A DNA stretch of 64,000 nt, taken from contig NC_133390.1 in assembly GCF_047511655.1 (NCBI RefSeq), positions 96,293,583-96,357,582 of the forward strand. Direction: 5' to 3'. Positions 35,226 to 46,460 of this stretch are shown piece after piece. Position 1 is the stretch's first letter. Each line of letters starts with the position of its first letter. The DNA comes from Castor canadensis. Lineage: Eukaryota; Chordata; Mammalia; Rodentia; Castoridae. The notes under the pieces were generated by a model that ran no database searches, had not been told where the DNA came from, and saw only the letters and a program-made list of their open reading frames with translations. The position numbers and the translations under genes are program-made.

Positions 35226-37867
35226 TTAATCTTTCTTCCCCCACAGTTATATAAGGCCTTTTCCTGGGGCAATCATGTACTGGGGAAATAAATTCTGGAC
35301 ACTGATTCCAGGAGACCCAAATGTCACTGTGGCCCTCCAGTAAGAGTAGGGGCATACGAAGTCCATCTCACAGTGGGTCCAGTGAGTCCCTAAGTCATTT
35401 CATGGTTATTTCCCAGTTCCAGAGTGTGAAATTGGAACAGACATACTTAGCAGCTGGCAGAAATCCCCACAGATCAAGAGTATTATGGCAGGAAAAGTCA
35501 AATGGAAGTCTATGTATGTAACTGTCTCAATGTAGGAAAATAACTAAATTAAAAAGAAACTGCATCCCTAAATGGGTTATAGAGGTTAGTGCTAATCTAA
35601 AGAACCTAAAAGATACAGTGTTAGGGAGCCCACCACATCCCACCCAACTTTCCTCTTCAGTCTAGGCAGAAGATGGATCTTGGGGAACAGCAGTGGATTA
35701 TCACAAGTTTAACCAAGTAGTGACTCCAATTGCAGCTGCTGTGCCAGATGTGATTTTGCTGCTTGGGCAAGTTAGCACATGCTCCAGTGCCTAGTCTTAA
35801 TCTAGCAAATGCCTTCTTCCCTATTCCTGCCCATAAGATCCACCAGGAGCAGTTCACTCTAGCAGCAAGGGCAGCAATGCACCATCATGTCCTGCCTCAG
35901 GGATACATCAACTCTCCAGGGCTGGGGATGTAGCAAGGAGGACAGGGAGGGGAGTGGAAAGAGTAGAAGGAGAAGAAAGGAGAAGGAAGAGAAGAAAAAG
36001 TTCCCATATCTGCAGCCCTCTGGCATCATTCAGTCTGCAGAGATCTTGACTGCCTTTCCCTTGCACAAAATACTGCACAGGTGCAGTGAGTGAGAAGCTG
36101 CAACTACTTCCAACTTATTGGCAAGACAGATACGAAATAAATCCAAATAAAATTTAGGGGGGGGGTTCTATCCCAATGAATTTCTAGAAGTTCCATGGTG
36201 CAAAGTACCTCAAGATCCCTATTCTAAGCCAAAGGGTACATTGCTACACAGTGCTTAGTGGACCCTCTGGAATTCTGGAAGCAATATATCCCTCATTTGG
36301 GTGTGCTACTCTGGCCTATTTATCAAGTGACCTGAAAAGCGCTAGTTTTTTTGTTGTTGTTTTTTGCAGTATTTGTCTAGCCAGTGCTCTACCACTTGAG
36401 GGTCCTTTTGCTTTTAGTTTTTTCAGGGTTTGCATTTTGCTCAGGCCAGCCTCATATCACAATCTTACCTTTGTCTCCTAAGTAGTTGGGATTACAGACA
36501 CGTATCATCACACCAGCTCTGCTACATACCTACAGAAGGCTCTGCAACAGGTCTGGGCTGCTGTACAAGCACTGAGCCACTTGGGCCACAGGATCCAGCA
36601 GATTCAACGGTGCTTGACATCCCAGTGGCAGACAAGGATACAGTTTGGAGGTTTGGGCAGATCCATATGGAATTAGAGTTGCAAGACTTTTGACAGAGAA
36701 CTCTTGGCCTGGTACTGATTCTTTGTAAAATCTCTTCAGTTTGACCACGGGCCACCAAGTTACCATGCAATCTGAGCTGCTCATGATGAACTGGGCATTA
36801 AATGACCCACCAAATTATAAAGGTGGACATGAACAGCAACAATCCATCATCAAATATAACTGGTATATATGTGGTCAAGCCTTGAGAAACCCTTTAACTC
36901 ACAAGTTATACAGAGTGGTCCAAATATCCATGAACCCCAATACTGTAATAATACCTTCTTTTTCCCAGTCTGCACCTATGGCCTCATGGGAAGATCCCTA
37001 AAGTAAGCTGAGAAAGGAGGAGAAGTCTAGGGTATGGTTTACAGGTGATTGTGAGATACAGGCATCTCCTAAAGATAAACATCTGAGCTCTACAGCCCCT
37101 CTCTGGGACAGTGGTGAAGGAAAATCCTGCCAGTGGTCAGAATCTTGGGAGGTGGAATTTGCTTGGAAGGAGAAATTGTCAGATGTGTGAGTATATACCA
37201 TTTCACAGGCTATGGTCAATGGTTTGGCTGGATGGTCAGGGACCTAGAACACAATTATGGAAAACTGCTGATAAAGAAATATGGAGAAGAGGTATGTAGC
37301 TAGATCTCTCTGAATGAGCAAAAAATGGGAAGGTATTTGTGCCATATGAATGTTCACCAAAGGGCATCCTCAGGAGAGAAAGACCCATTCTGTGAACAAG
37401 CCTTTTTTATCAGCCACCTGTCATGGCCCAATGGGGCAGCATTTTGTCCTTATTGGAATAGGCAATCCTTCCCTGCATGCAACTTCTACTCTTCATGAAC
37501 TTACAGAAAGCCTTACCCAGAGTCATAGAATTGTTTCCAATCAAGAAACTTGATAGCCAAAGAAGTGTAGCAATGGGCCCATCCCCAGGAATTTACTGGT
37601 CTTATCATGATCCCCACCTGCTGAAGTAGCCAGCTTCACAGATTGATGTAATGGCCTTTAAGAACACCCTGCATGACTGGGACAAGGTTCTCCAGGCTAT
37701 ATATGCTCAGAATCAGCATCCAATATATAATTTCTCCCATAACCAAGAAGAAATGGAGTGGCACCTCATTACTCCATCTCAGTGATCCACTAGTAAACTG
37801 CTTCCTATTCCCATGAGTTTATGCTCTTCTGACCTATAGCTCTTAGCTCCAGGGGAAGAAGTTTCCA
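35226..37867 (+). pseudogene. ERV-L (class III endogenous retrovirus) pol remnant
   Basis: A decayed internal segment of an ERV-L provirus, collinear with the pol gene: protease region (about 35226-35560), reverse transcriptase (about 35560-36330, with an LPQG-Y-INS block near 35890), RNase H (about 36850-37300) and the start of integrase (about 37370-37867). Protease matures the polyprotein, RT/RNase H copies the RNA genome and integrase inserts the DNA copy; none can work here. Frameshifts and stops are frequent, a SINE splits RT (36345-36522), and an L1 cuts the right end. In the RNase H block the usual W-F-T-D-G reads W-F-T-G-D. No env and no paired LTRs are visible. Identification is by remembered similarity to mammalian ERV-L. 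Confidence 0.85.
36345..36522 (-). repeat. Composite SINE fragment inside ERV-L
   Basis: A reversed ID remnant (CTAGCCAGTGCTCTACCACT) is joined to a reversed B1-like unit (CTAAGTAGTTGGGATTACAG). It interrupts the ERV-L pol frame and is therefore younger than the provirus. Confidence 0.82.
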
Positions 37868-37883
37868 CCATGACACAGAATCT

Positions 37884-39252
37884 TTTCTTATCATTTTTGC
37901 ATTTATTTGTGCAATACATTATTTGGGGCATATCTCCCTAATCACACCTCCCCCACACCAGCCCGGTCCAACCACCTAGGAGCAGAACCTGTTCTGCCTT
38001 CTTGTCCTCCAATTTTGTAGAAGAAACTACATAAAAGATAGTAAGAAAAACATGGCATTTTAGCTAGTTTGAGGTAAAGATAGCAACATGGGAAGATTCC
38101 TTGCGCTGTTTCCATGCATATATGTATTATAACCCAAATTGGCTCATCCAGACCTCTTTGCTACTTCCGAGTCCCCTTTCCATAGTGGCCTCGGCTAGTT
38201 TAAGATAGCTGTTTTTGCTCCTATACAGTGAGCACATCAACCACATTCAAGTTTTTGGTTTCCTTCCCTTGTCTTATCCCTCCTGTGCATGGTCTCCCTT
38301 TTGTGTGTGACCTGCATCCAATAATATTACTGCATTTGTTTTAGGTCTATAATCTGCATGAGGGAGAACATGAGATTTTTGGCCTTCTGAGTCTGACTGA
38401 TTTCACTTAAGATAATATTCTCCAGTTCCACCCATTCACCTGGGAATGACAAAATTTCATTCCTCGTGGCTGAATAAAATTCCATTGTATATGTATACCA
38501 CATTTTCTTAATCCATTTGTTGGTAGTAAGGCATCTTTGCTGTTTCCATAGCTTGGCTGATGTGAATAGAGCTGCAATAAACATGGGTGTGCAGGTGCCT
38601 TTGCAGTAACCTGACTCACATTCCTTCAGGTATCCCTAGGAGTGGTATTGCTAGATCATATGGCAGCAATCTATTTTTAGTTTTTTAAGAAGTCTCTATA
38701 TTGTTTCCATAATGGTTGTACTAGCTTATATTCCCATCAGCAGTATATGAGGGTTCCTTTTTGCCCCCTGCACTCTTGCCAGCATTTGTTCTTGATGGTA
38801 GCTATTCTAACAGGTGTGAGATGGACTCTTAGTGTGGTTTTGCTTTGCATTTCCTTTACAGCCAGGGATGGTGAGCATTTTTTCATGTATCTTTTTAGCC
38901 ATTTGGACATCTTCCTTTGAAAAGGCTCAGTTGCCCATTTCTTCACTGGGTCACTGATTTTTGGGAGTTTAGTTCTTTGAGCTCCCTGTATATTCTGGTT
39001 ATCAGTCCTTTGTCTGATGTATAGCTAGCAAAGATTTTCTCCCATTCTGTGGATGCTCTTTGCAGTTTAGAGACCATTTCTTTTGTTGTGCAGAAGCTTT
39101 TTAATTTCATGTAGTCCCATTTGTTAATCCTTTCTCTTAGTTGCTGAGCTGCTTTAGTTCTACCAAGGAAGTCCTTGCTTACACCTATTGCTTCCAGTGT
39201 ATTCCCTGCTCTTTACTCTACTAGCTTCAAGATTTCAGGTCTGATATTAAGC
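37884..39252 (-). mobile_element. LINE-1, older subfamily, 5'-truncated
   Basis: A minus-strand L1 with 3' UTR at about 37884-38325 and ORF2 C-terminal sequence above that; surviving frames are 38327-38584 and 38737-38946. It resembles the copy at 4592-6957. An imperfect target-site duplication is likely: ATGACACAGAATCTT near 37870 and ATGACAAAAAATCTT near 39255. It cuts off the ERV-L integrase. Confidence 0.88.
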
Positions 39253-39284
39253 ATGACAAAAAATCTTAACACAGGAAGTAAACA

Positions 39285-39455
39285 TGCAAATTGTCTTCAT
39301 CTGATAATGGGTATATACCAAAACCCTCCAGTAGGCAGTTAGTAATGATGAAAACCAAAAGCCTTCTCACAAAAGTTAAAATGAGTTACTTGCTTTTTTT
39401 GCCAGAGTTGTCAATACTTATCCAACTTCATGCCTTTCTTATCTTTGAAAACCCC
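39285..39455 (+). mobile_element. Ancient L1 ORF2 fragment
   Basis: CATCTGATAATGGGTATATA, AATGATGAAAACCAAAAGCC and a block near 39410 resemble the mid-RT region of old L1 elements. No frame survives. Confidence 0.45.
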
Positions 39456-39762
39456 ATTCTTTTGGGAGAAATCACACCTCCACCTCCAATAAAATGATAA
39501 ATGTTTTGTATTTTCTGCCAGAAAAATGCATGCATATGCACAAACACAAAATTTTACCTAAAATATAGGATCCACTATCCCATTTTAAACACTCTTAGCA
39601 TATAGACACCTATATGACAAAATTTTCAATAATACTAGTGAAAAAATAAGTCAAATACAAAACAGAGCAGAGGTTGATGAGGCATTCATCTTTCATGTTT
39701 GCCTATGAAAATTAGTCTGAAAAAATAAGACAGGAGACAAAATACACTTGGATTTTAAGTTA

Positions 39763-39768
39763 TTTATT
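39763..39768 (-). terminator. ECT2: ECT2 poly(A) signal (AATAAA)
   Basis: On the minus strand the sequence reads TAAATAAATAACTT, holding an AATAAA about 1.2 kb past the canonical stop. A U/GU-rich stretch (GTGTATTTTGTCTCCTG, about 39727-39745) follows, as expected downstream of a cleavage site. I saw no other AATAAA on this strand between here and the stop codon, so cleavage near 39745 is likely. Confidence 0.7.
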
Positions 39769-40988
39769 TACAAGGTTCTAACTGCTATAGTTGCCTTTAA
39801 AAAACAACAAAAAAGGGCCATTTACTATTAAAAAAAAACACAAAAAAGGGCCATTTACTAATTTCTGAAGAGGTACATACAAGAAATTAAAAAAAATTGA
39901 TAGTTAAACTATTAAGCAGATAGCTGAAAATTAAATAAAAAAATGTTTGCAGTACTACCTAAACAGATAGTAAATAAAAATTCACTTATTCATGGGAGCT
40001 TGATTATTTTGTATTATTGATTATAAAAAAATACTACTGTGAACAATAACATCAGACTTTGGAAAATACTTTACAATAGCAATTTTCTAATTTTACATTT
40101 AAAAAGCTGACCATACACTTATCTACGCATTTTACAGATTAGTAAAAGTGAGGGCAATTTGAGATTACATAAAAATAAAGAATCTTTACCACAATTCTCC
40201 CAGATTTATCCTTACAAATAAAATGCGATATAGTATCAAACTAAATCAAGACTTCCTGGTGGCTAAAATCCCTAAAATACACTGCCTGAAACCTCTATAA
40301 GTTAATATCAATATCTTCTTTAGAAAAATATACAATGTCTTATAATCTTTCTGTCCTTATCTCAATTTGCAAAAATATGTTGAAACAACATTCCCCTTAA
40401 CTGTTACACTTGTTAATAAAGGCAGATCTTTTTAAAATCCACATGCTAGATCTTGAACACATTTGACAAGAAAATAAACTGTAAGAGTGTTTAAATTCAT
40501 CAAACAGTGCATGTGATTACAATAAGGCCCTACTCACTATTCAATCAACAATCTATGCAGGTTTTTATCTAGCAAGTTTTGTAATATCACTTAATCTCCA
40601 TACAAATTGAGATACACAAATATGTACTTCCATAAATTCATTCACAAATATTGTACAAACAGATTCACAGGAATATTTGGCACCCACCAATAAAATTTAT
40701 AGTAAATAAATTTAGTATCAGGGATACAAAGCTACTGATATCATGAATAACTTAAATTATTGGTTTTCAGATGAGAAATCTGAGTAAAGGATAAATTACA
40801 TCAAAATCAATATAATTTTACATGAATTAACTTGAAAACTCTTTCCAGAAGAAAATTAAGTGGCGTGGTTTAGTGTTACTTATCTTCTTTCCAGCTTTCA
40901 CCAAGTGCTACTTACAAGTACCATGTGAGTCAGTTTTTTAGTAAAGTATGAGGCTATAGATTTCTATAATTTAAGATTTTTTAAAGTT
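39769..40988 (-). other. ECT2: ECT2 3' UTR
   Basis: About 1.2 kb of AU-rich sequence lies between the canonical stop (40989-40991) and the poly(A) signal. It contains no transposon that I can recognise, in contrast to the flanking intergenic DNA, which fits a constrained UTR. No long open frame is present. Confidence 0.7.
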
Positions 40989-41078
40989 TCATATCAAATG
41001 AGTTGTAGATCTACTTAAAGTATGACTTCTCCTTTCAAAGAAGGAAGGAAGGCTGACCAGGGAAGGAGATGGAATACC
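40989..41078 (-). CDS. ECT2: ECT2 canonical last coding exon
   Basis: On the minus strand an acceptor (TTGTCTTTACAG) is followed by 29 codons and TGA. The peptide begins GIPSPSLVSLPSFFERR and ends STTHLI, which I recognise as the ECT2 C terminus of human and mouse. It joins in frame to the exon at 44114-44260, which ends on a complete codon. The region is Ser-rich with a basic FERR patch and forms the extreme tail after the PH domain and the polybasic segment. The 3' UTR follows directly. Confidence 0.96.
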   Translation of the reverse strand, partial: GIPSPSLVSLPSFFERRSHTLSRSTTHLI

Positions 41079-42471
41079 CTGTAAAGACAAATTTTTATAT
41101 TTAAATTTTTTTCTTTAAAAACATTGGAACATAGGTCAGTATTATACCTACTATTTTTACATTTTATGAATTACCATTGCAATTAATTAAAATACATTTG
41201 ATTATTTTAAACCCTTTAAATAAAGGAATTTAAAATCAGGAGAATAATAAAAGGAATAAAACAAAACTATTCTAGAGTTCTTAAAAACTAAATGGATAGA
41301 CTAGTTAACTGATATTAACTCAAGTGGGAGAGACGTTGCCTAACTGATAATAGTGATACCCAACTTTCTTTGGTGAGGTATGAAAGGCTCAGTGTTGCAG
41401 GATATACAAGAAAAAACTTATAAATTGGGAAATAAGTTTTTGAGGTAAAAAAGTTAAATGCTAAGGTTTCTTAATTCATAAAGCAGAATTGGAGGAGTGA
41501 AGTCACTTCATGGGAAATACGTTTCTAAAATTAAGTCATACACTCCCTAAGAGTGTTTGTATTTTTTATGTGGAACTTACATTTATATGTGAGTGTGGGT
41601 TTACATATTATAGGTAATTTTGTTCCATATGAAAAATGAACAAAATAGCATACTTCTGAACAACAGTAATTATCAAATTGCCGAGCTATCTAAATTTATT
41701 GTGTCAGAAGTCAAAGTTAAGCACCATCAGAATGTTTTACTATAAGAAGGAAGCATACAGAAGAATATAAATACCCAAAAGTAGATATAATCTAAATAAA
41801 TTATAAGGCTCCTATTTTATTTTAGCGTGGATGAACTGCTAATTGTAACCAAATTTACAGCCAAGTTAGCTGGCTATAAGTTCTCATTAACAAGGTAGTA
41901 AAATGAATTGCTTAAAGAGGTAAGTTGATAAAGTATTACCATTCAAGTGATAAAACAATGATTTAAAGAGATAAAAAGTTTACATTTTTCTCAAGTAGAA
42001 CTTTTATGATTTACCACATTAAAAGCATGTATTTTATATAAATGCCCTAAGTCTCAATTAAGAATTAGACTTGGAATATAAATCTACTTTCCATACAATT
42101 TCTCTAAAATGATCACTTTCGTCAATCAGAAAATTTCTAATGGAGCTTATGTTTTTTGGACTTAAGAGTAGGTTGCCTTGAAAAAATATTTTTACTTGGC
42201 AATATACAAGAAAAACTATTAAGCCTAAATTCTTGTGAATTCAAAGCAGTATTAAAGTTGTGATTTCAAAAGTCCCAACCTACCTAATAAGTGATTCAAT
42301 AGAGAAAGAATACTTCCATGTTTTTCACAAACACAAATTTCATGTAGCTAATAAGTTCACATTACACTCCATGAGGCTTGTTTCCATTATTGCTTGGCAT
42401 AGCTCCTAACTCTTCACAAATGTCAAAGATGACTTGGAAAGAACTTTTTTTTTTTTTAAATTTGAAAAATA

Positions 42472-42615
42472 TCAGTATTTCCTTCTAGTATCATTGAAAA
42501 AACTAGCTCGGGAGGCAGAAGGACGTATAGAGCGCCCACCAGTAGAGCTGGAGCGCTGACCATAAACATGCTTAGCAAATCCAATTATATTGCTTGTGGA
42601 AACTGAATGGGTAAT
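42472..42615 (-). CDS. ECT2: Candidate alternative last exon of ECT2
   Basis: A strong acceptor (TTTCTGTTCTAACAG, with a branch-point-like TTCTAAC) precedes 47 in-frame codons and TGA. It splices in phase after the exon at 44114-44260. The peptide starts ITHSVSTSNIIGFAKHVYGQ and ends FFNDTRRKY; it is Ser/Thr- and Arg-rich with no acidic run, and unlike the canonical tail. I see no good donor just after the stop. An AATAAA lies about 650 bp downstream (41816-41821), with another at 41695-41700, so this could be an alternative terminal exon. The open frame and splice signals are seen; its use in transcripts is inferred. Use of this exon would remove the canonical 29-residue tail. Confidence 0.65.
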   Translation of the reverse strand: MTHSVSTSNIIGFAKHVYGQRSSSTGGRSIRPSASRASFFNDTRRKY

Positions 42616-42856
42616 CTGTTAGAACAGAAACATGGAATTGAGAAGAGGACATGAATGTCTCAAAGATACTTCAGGTACTTTTTATGTATGTATATTGTCT
42701 ACATAAAAATGATACAACTACAGATAATACAAATAAATTTCCTAAAACTTTTCTATAAAATCTACTTACTTCATTTGAAAGATAGTAATGTTTATCAATA
42801 GTTACTATACATGGAGAAAACAAATGAGATACTACTATGGCTTTGAGAAAATTTAT

Positions 42857-42948
42857 AGCTAGTGGAGTGACTCAAGTGGTAGAGTGCCTGCTTAGCAAGC
42901 ATGAGGCCCTGAGTTCAAATTCTAGTGCTGCAAAAAAAAAAAGAGAAA
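42857..42948 (+). repeat. ID/tRNA-like SINE
   Basis: AGTGACTCAAGTGGTAGAG (A box region) and GAGTTCAAATTC (B box), with an A11 tail. It lies in the ECT2 intron between the alternative exon and 44114. Confidence 0.9.
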
Positions 42949-43204
42949 ATTTATAATCTAACAAATGAATGCTAATCTGCATTTTGTCAATTTTAATTGA
43001 CCAAATTATTTTGCATATATTTCTATAACCAACTAGTTACAACTATTTTTGTATTAGTTAAGTTAACCTTGATTTAAAAAAGTCTGAATAAATACACTCA
43101 CAAATTTAGCTGTAAATCTTTACTGTGTTAACTAAATATTTTAACTTTTGAAAAAATAACACTTATTGAATATTATGGGCCTTGCCTATATAAATGTCAT
43201 ATAA

Positions 43205-43625
43205 TATAAAAGGCAACCACTTATTAAACACTAGAGTCCTAAAATGTGCCAGGTACTGTCCTAAGCACTTAATATATATATTGACTCATTTAATCCTTAC
43301 AACTACCTTAGAAACATTTCATAGGTAATGAAAGGGAAATGGAGGAATCTATAATAACTTCCCAAAGGTCATACAGCTAATAAATAGCAAAGCAATGTTA
43401 TGAAAATTTGGGTTCTAGAGTTCATACTCTTAATCATCACTCAAACTACCTCTTAGCATACAACTACATGATATACCTATGTGGATTTTACAATTTAGTT
43501 CTTACAGTAACACTATAGGATAAGTATTACTGACCCTTTTTTCTCATTTGTAAAAATGCAGCTAACACAGAGGAAGAAGCTTACTGAAGGGTACATAGAT
43601 AAAAAGTGGCAGCCATTTACCTTCT
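43205..43625 (+). repeat. Two tandem MIR SINEs
   Basis: The first copy (43205-43445) has AATGTGCCAGGTACTGTCC, GACTCATTTAATCCTTACAA and CATACAGCTAATAAATAGC. The second (about 43495-43625) repeats the later half. Both lie in the ECT2 intron. Confidence 0.8.
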
Positions 43626-44113
43626 AAACCTATTGGGTTAATAATAATTTAACAAAAACAGCAGATATATCACTCATGTACTCGAAAGTAATAAATGTTA
43701 GAAATGTCCTTATCTAATTATTATAGCACTGTTGTACATTTGGATTATTCAGGAAACATTAAAAAATATACAAATGAATTTGGAATCCATATAATCCTCA
43801 GTTCAGAGATTAGATTCTATTCAATGAAATAGTAAAAGGAATAAATCCAGCTTCTGTGTCATTGGAACCCATCTGTATAAACAGAACCACAGAATTTACA
43901 TTGGTAAAGTGACAGACCAGATTAAACATGTTTCTTTTCTTCTGGAAATTTTAACCTATCTCAATCCCAATAAAATTTCATACTGAATAAACTACACATT
44001 AAGTACATCTCATGTTGATAATAATAATGTTTTTTTAGTTGCTTTATAAAGAGATTTGATTTTTAAACATACATTTAAAAAAACATATAGCCCATTAAGT
44101 CGAAACCACTTAC

Positions 44114-44260
44114 TGCTAATGATGATGTGCTAGACAGACGACTCACTGCATGCTTATCACTACTGGGAGGACTTCTTCCTTCCACTGAGTTGTGGGATGG
44201 CATAAGAGCCATTCGTAGAGCTCTTCTTGGAGTTTTGGAAAAAGAGAATGCTCTTGTAAC
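44114..44260 (-). CDS. ECT2: ECT2 post-PH exon with Thr-Pro site
   Basis: This 147-bp exon (49 whole codons) follows acceptor TTTTTAACTCTAG and ends at donor GTAAGT. The peptide starts VTRAFSFSKTPRRAL and ends RLSSTSSLA. It continues the basic C-terminal region that, in human ECT2, helps membrane association together with the PH domain. The KTPRR block fits the S/T-P-x-[K/R] consensus of cyclin-dependent kinases, in line with mitotic control of ECT2. Compared with the human protein as I remember it, it differs at a few residues, such as RMALMPSHN for RRALMTSHG. Being phase 0 at both ends, it can splice to either last exon. Confidence 0.96.
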
Positions 44261-44442
44261 CTAGAGTTAAAAAGAGTTACAACTGGTTAAGCCTAGACAA
44301 ATTTAATACAGTCATAAGAATATTTGGGCATAAAGAAAGTCAAATACACTATTTTTTACAAATAGTACATGGCAGAATTCTCTTGGCATAAGCTATAAGA
44401 AAATGTAGCATGTTGCAGAATATTCCATTCTGAATTTATAGT

Positions 44443-44665
44443 GGAGCAGCTGAGGTGGTAGAATGCCTAGCAAACATGAGGTCCTGAGTTCCAACTCCAG
44501 TCCCACCGAAAAATAAAGACCCTAGAGTACTGACGTCCAATGGATGGAAGAAAGTGAGAGGTAAAAAGCTTCTAGCCTGGAGACAAGAAACCTAGGGTCC
44601 TTGGAATCAAACCCAGGTTTTGCACAGGTAGGCAATCTATACCATTGAGCTACATTCCCAGCCAA
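44443..44665. repeat. Two head-to-head SINEs (tRNA-like +, ID -)
   Basis: 44443-44520 is a plus-strand tRNA-like SINE (GAGGTGGTAGAATGCC, GAGTTCCAACTCC). 44590-44665 is a minus-strand ID (ATCAAACCCAGGTTTTGC, CCATTGAGCTACATTCCC). Both lie in the 1.1-kb ECT2 intron. Confidence 0.82.
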
Positions 44666-45348
44666 AACCTAGGTCCTTGTCTGTCACAGTATAGTTGTGA
44701 AATCTTTAATCCCAACCACTTGACCTCAATTTCTTTACTGAAAGTGAAGGAATTCCTTTGAATCTTCACTTGACATCTTTATGCTGATTAAATGATGGGC
44801 AGTACCAGGATGGTACATGGCCTCCCCCCTTCAAAGAGAAACAAAACAAAACTTGATAATCTAGTAACAAACAATGTGGCTGCAAATTTCGCTGGAACAC
44901 TACAATTTTACTTCTACTTGAAAAAATTCCTATTACATAAGTAGTCATCTTCAATAGCTCTGATAAGAAAGGCAGGCATGTTCATCGTGAGAAGATTAAA
45001 TAAAACACATTTCTCGAGTTGGGAATAGCTTCTAGGTCTCCAAACCCAGTCATGTGCCCTTTGCTGAAAAAATAACTGAAGCAATGTTTAATGAATGCAT
45101 GTCCATCTAGATTCTACTAAAGTCTGGTTCACAGAAGTACCACATAATAGCGTGAAAGATAGCAAGTTATTGTAATTAACATGACAAAGAAGTCAATGAA
45201 CTAAATTACCTCTGTGGGTCATTTCCTAAAATCGAATAATACCTTTGTTGTATAATTTATCTTTCTACTGGTGCTTATAGCAATATTATTTTCTTATAAT
45301 CTGAAAAACATACATAAGAGATATATTAAATAATTTCCCTAAACTCAC

Positions 45349-45456
45349 CTTTTTTGAAGTCTTTCTTATGGCTCTAGATGCTCTACTCAATGTACTATCC
45401 ATATCTTTCGTATTTACTTCAAAGGATTCAGGATCAGCCATGTAAATAAGATTCTC
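45349..45456 (-). CDS. ECT2: ECT2 post-PH exon with polybasic cluster
   Basis: This 108-bp exon (36 whole codons) lies between an acceptor ending TTTCAACAG and donor GTGAGT. The peptide starts ENLIYMADPESFEVNTK and ends with the basic segment RAIRKTSKK. In the human protein the matching segment links the PH domain to the C-terminal tail and contributes positive charge for binding the plasma membrane. It follows the exon at 62705-62859 in frame (KADA/ENLIY) across a 17.2-kb intron. Confidence 0.97.
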
Positions 45457-45810
45457 CTGTTGAAAAATTATACTTTGTTATTTTAAAATTACAAAAGTAA
45501 CTTCCTAAAATCAAACCTTTAAGCACTTATCTACATATGAGAACATTTACAAGTGAAGCTACTCAAGATTTGTGGTGTGCCTGATGTACTTTTTACCTTG
45601 ATATATACTAATTTAAGGGTAGCGGAAAATAAGCACCCAGTAAAAAACATTGCAATGACCATGAACACCAAAGCAAAAAAAAGACTTACTAACAACACTA
45701 AAACTAAATAGTTATGAATTTAGAAGACTTAATGCTCAAATATAAAGTCTGCTATAAAACTCATAACAAGTACTTTTCTTAAAATAATCCCAAATTAAAA
45801 ATGCAGACTT

Positions 45811-46460
45811 TCAGCTGTGTGTCAGTGGTTCACGTCTATAATCCTAGCTACTTGGGAGGCTAAGCAGAAGGATCGTGGTTCAAGGCCAGCCTGGGCAAAC
45901 AGTTTGTGAGACACCATCTCCAAAAGTAACCAGAACAAAAATGGACAGGAGGTATGGCTCAAGCAGTAGAGCAAGCACAAAGCCCTGAGTTCAAACTTCA
46001 CCTCCATAAATAAATAAATAAATTCAAAAATTAGACTTTCTTCTACATTTCTTTCTTCCACAATTTGCATCTGGAAGGATTCTAAAAGAAGGTTCAGACC
46101 TGGGCTGGTGAGTGGCTCAAGTGGTAGACTGCCTGCCTAGCAAGCATGAGGCCCTGAGTTCAAAACCAAGTACTGCCCGCCCCCAACAAAACAAACACAC
46201 AAAAAGAGGTTCTGAACTTGTGATCAAGAGCTACTAGTGTGGAGCTGGTGGAGTGGCTCAAGTAGTAGAGAGCCTGTCTAGCAAGCATGAGGCCCTGAGT
46301 TCAAACCCCAGCACCACATTTAAAAAAAAAAAAAGTTACTAGGGTATGGTGGTATTATGGTGGCACACACCTGTAATCCCAGAACTCAGGAGGCTAAGAC
46401 AAGAGGATTGTGAGTTCATGGCCAGGCTGAGCTACAAAGAGAGACTCTATCAATACATAC
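45811..46460 (+). repeat. SINE cluster: B1+ID composite, two tRNA-like SINEs, B1
   Basis: Four units lie in a row on the plus strand: a B1-like monomer fused to an ID unit (45811-46025, ATAAATAAATAAAT tail), a tRNA-like SINE (46102-46205), another (46240-46335, A13 tail), and a B1-like monomer (46340-46460). The two tRNA-like copies share AGCAAGCATGAGGCCCTGAG and are the best preserved SINEs in the window. All are in the long ECT2 intron. Confidence 0.9.

Noticed and set aside
36522..36784. 82-84-codon minus-strand frames
   Set aside because: They are antisense to the ERV-L pol remnant and have no independent support.
42857..42948. tRNA gene (A and B boxes present)
   Set aside because: The sequence has a SINE body with an A-rich tail, many relatives in the window, and does not fold as a complete cloverleaf by eye.
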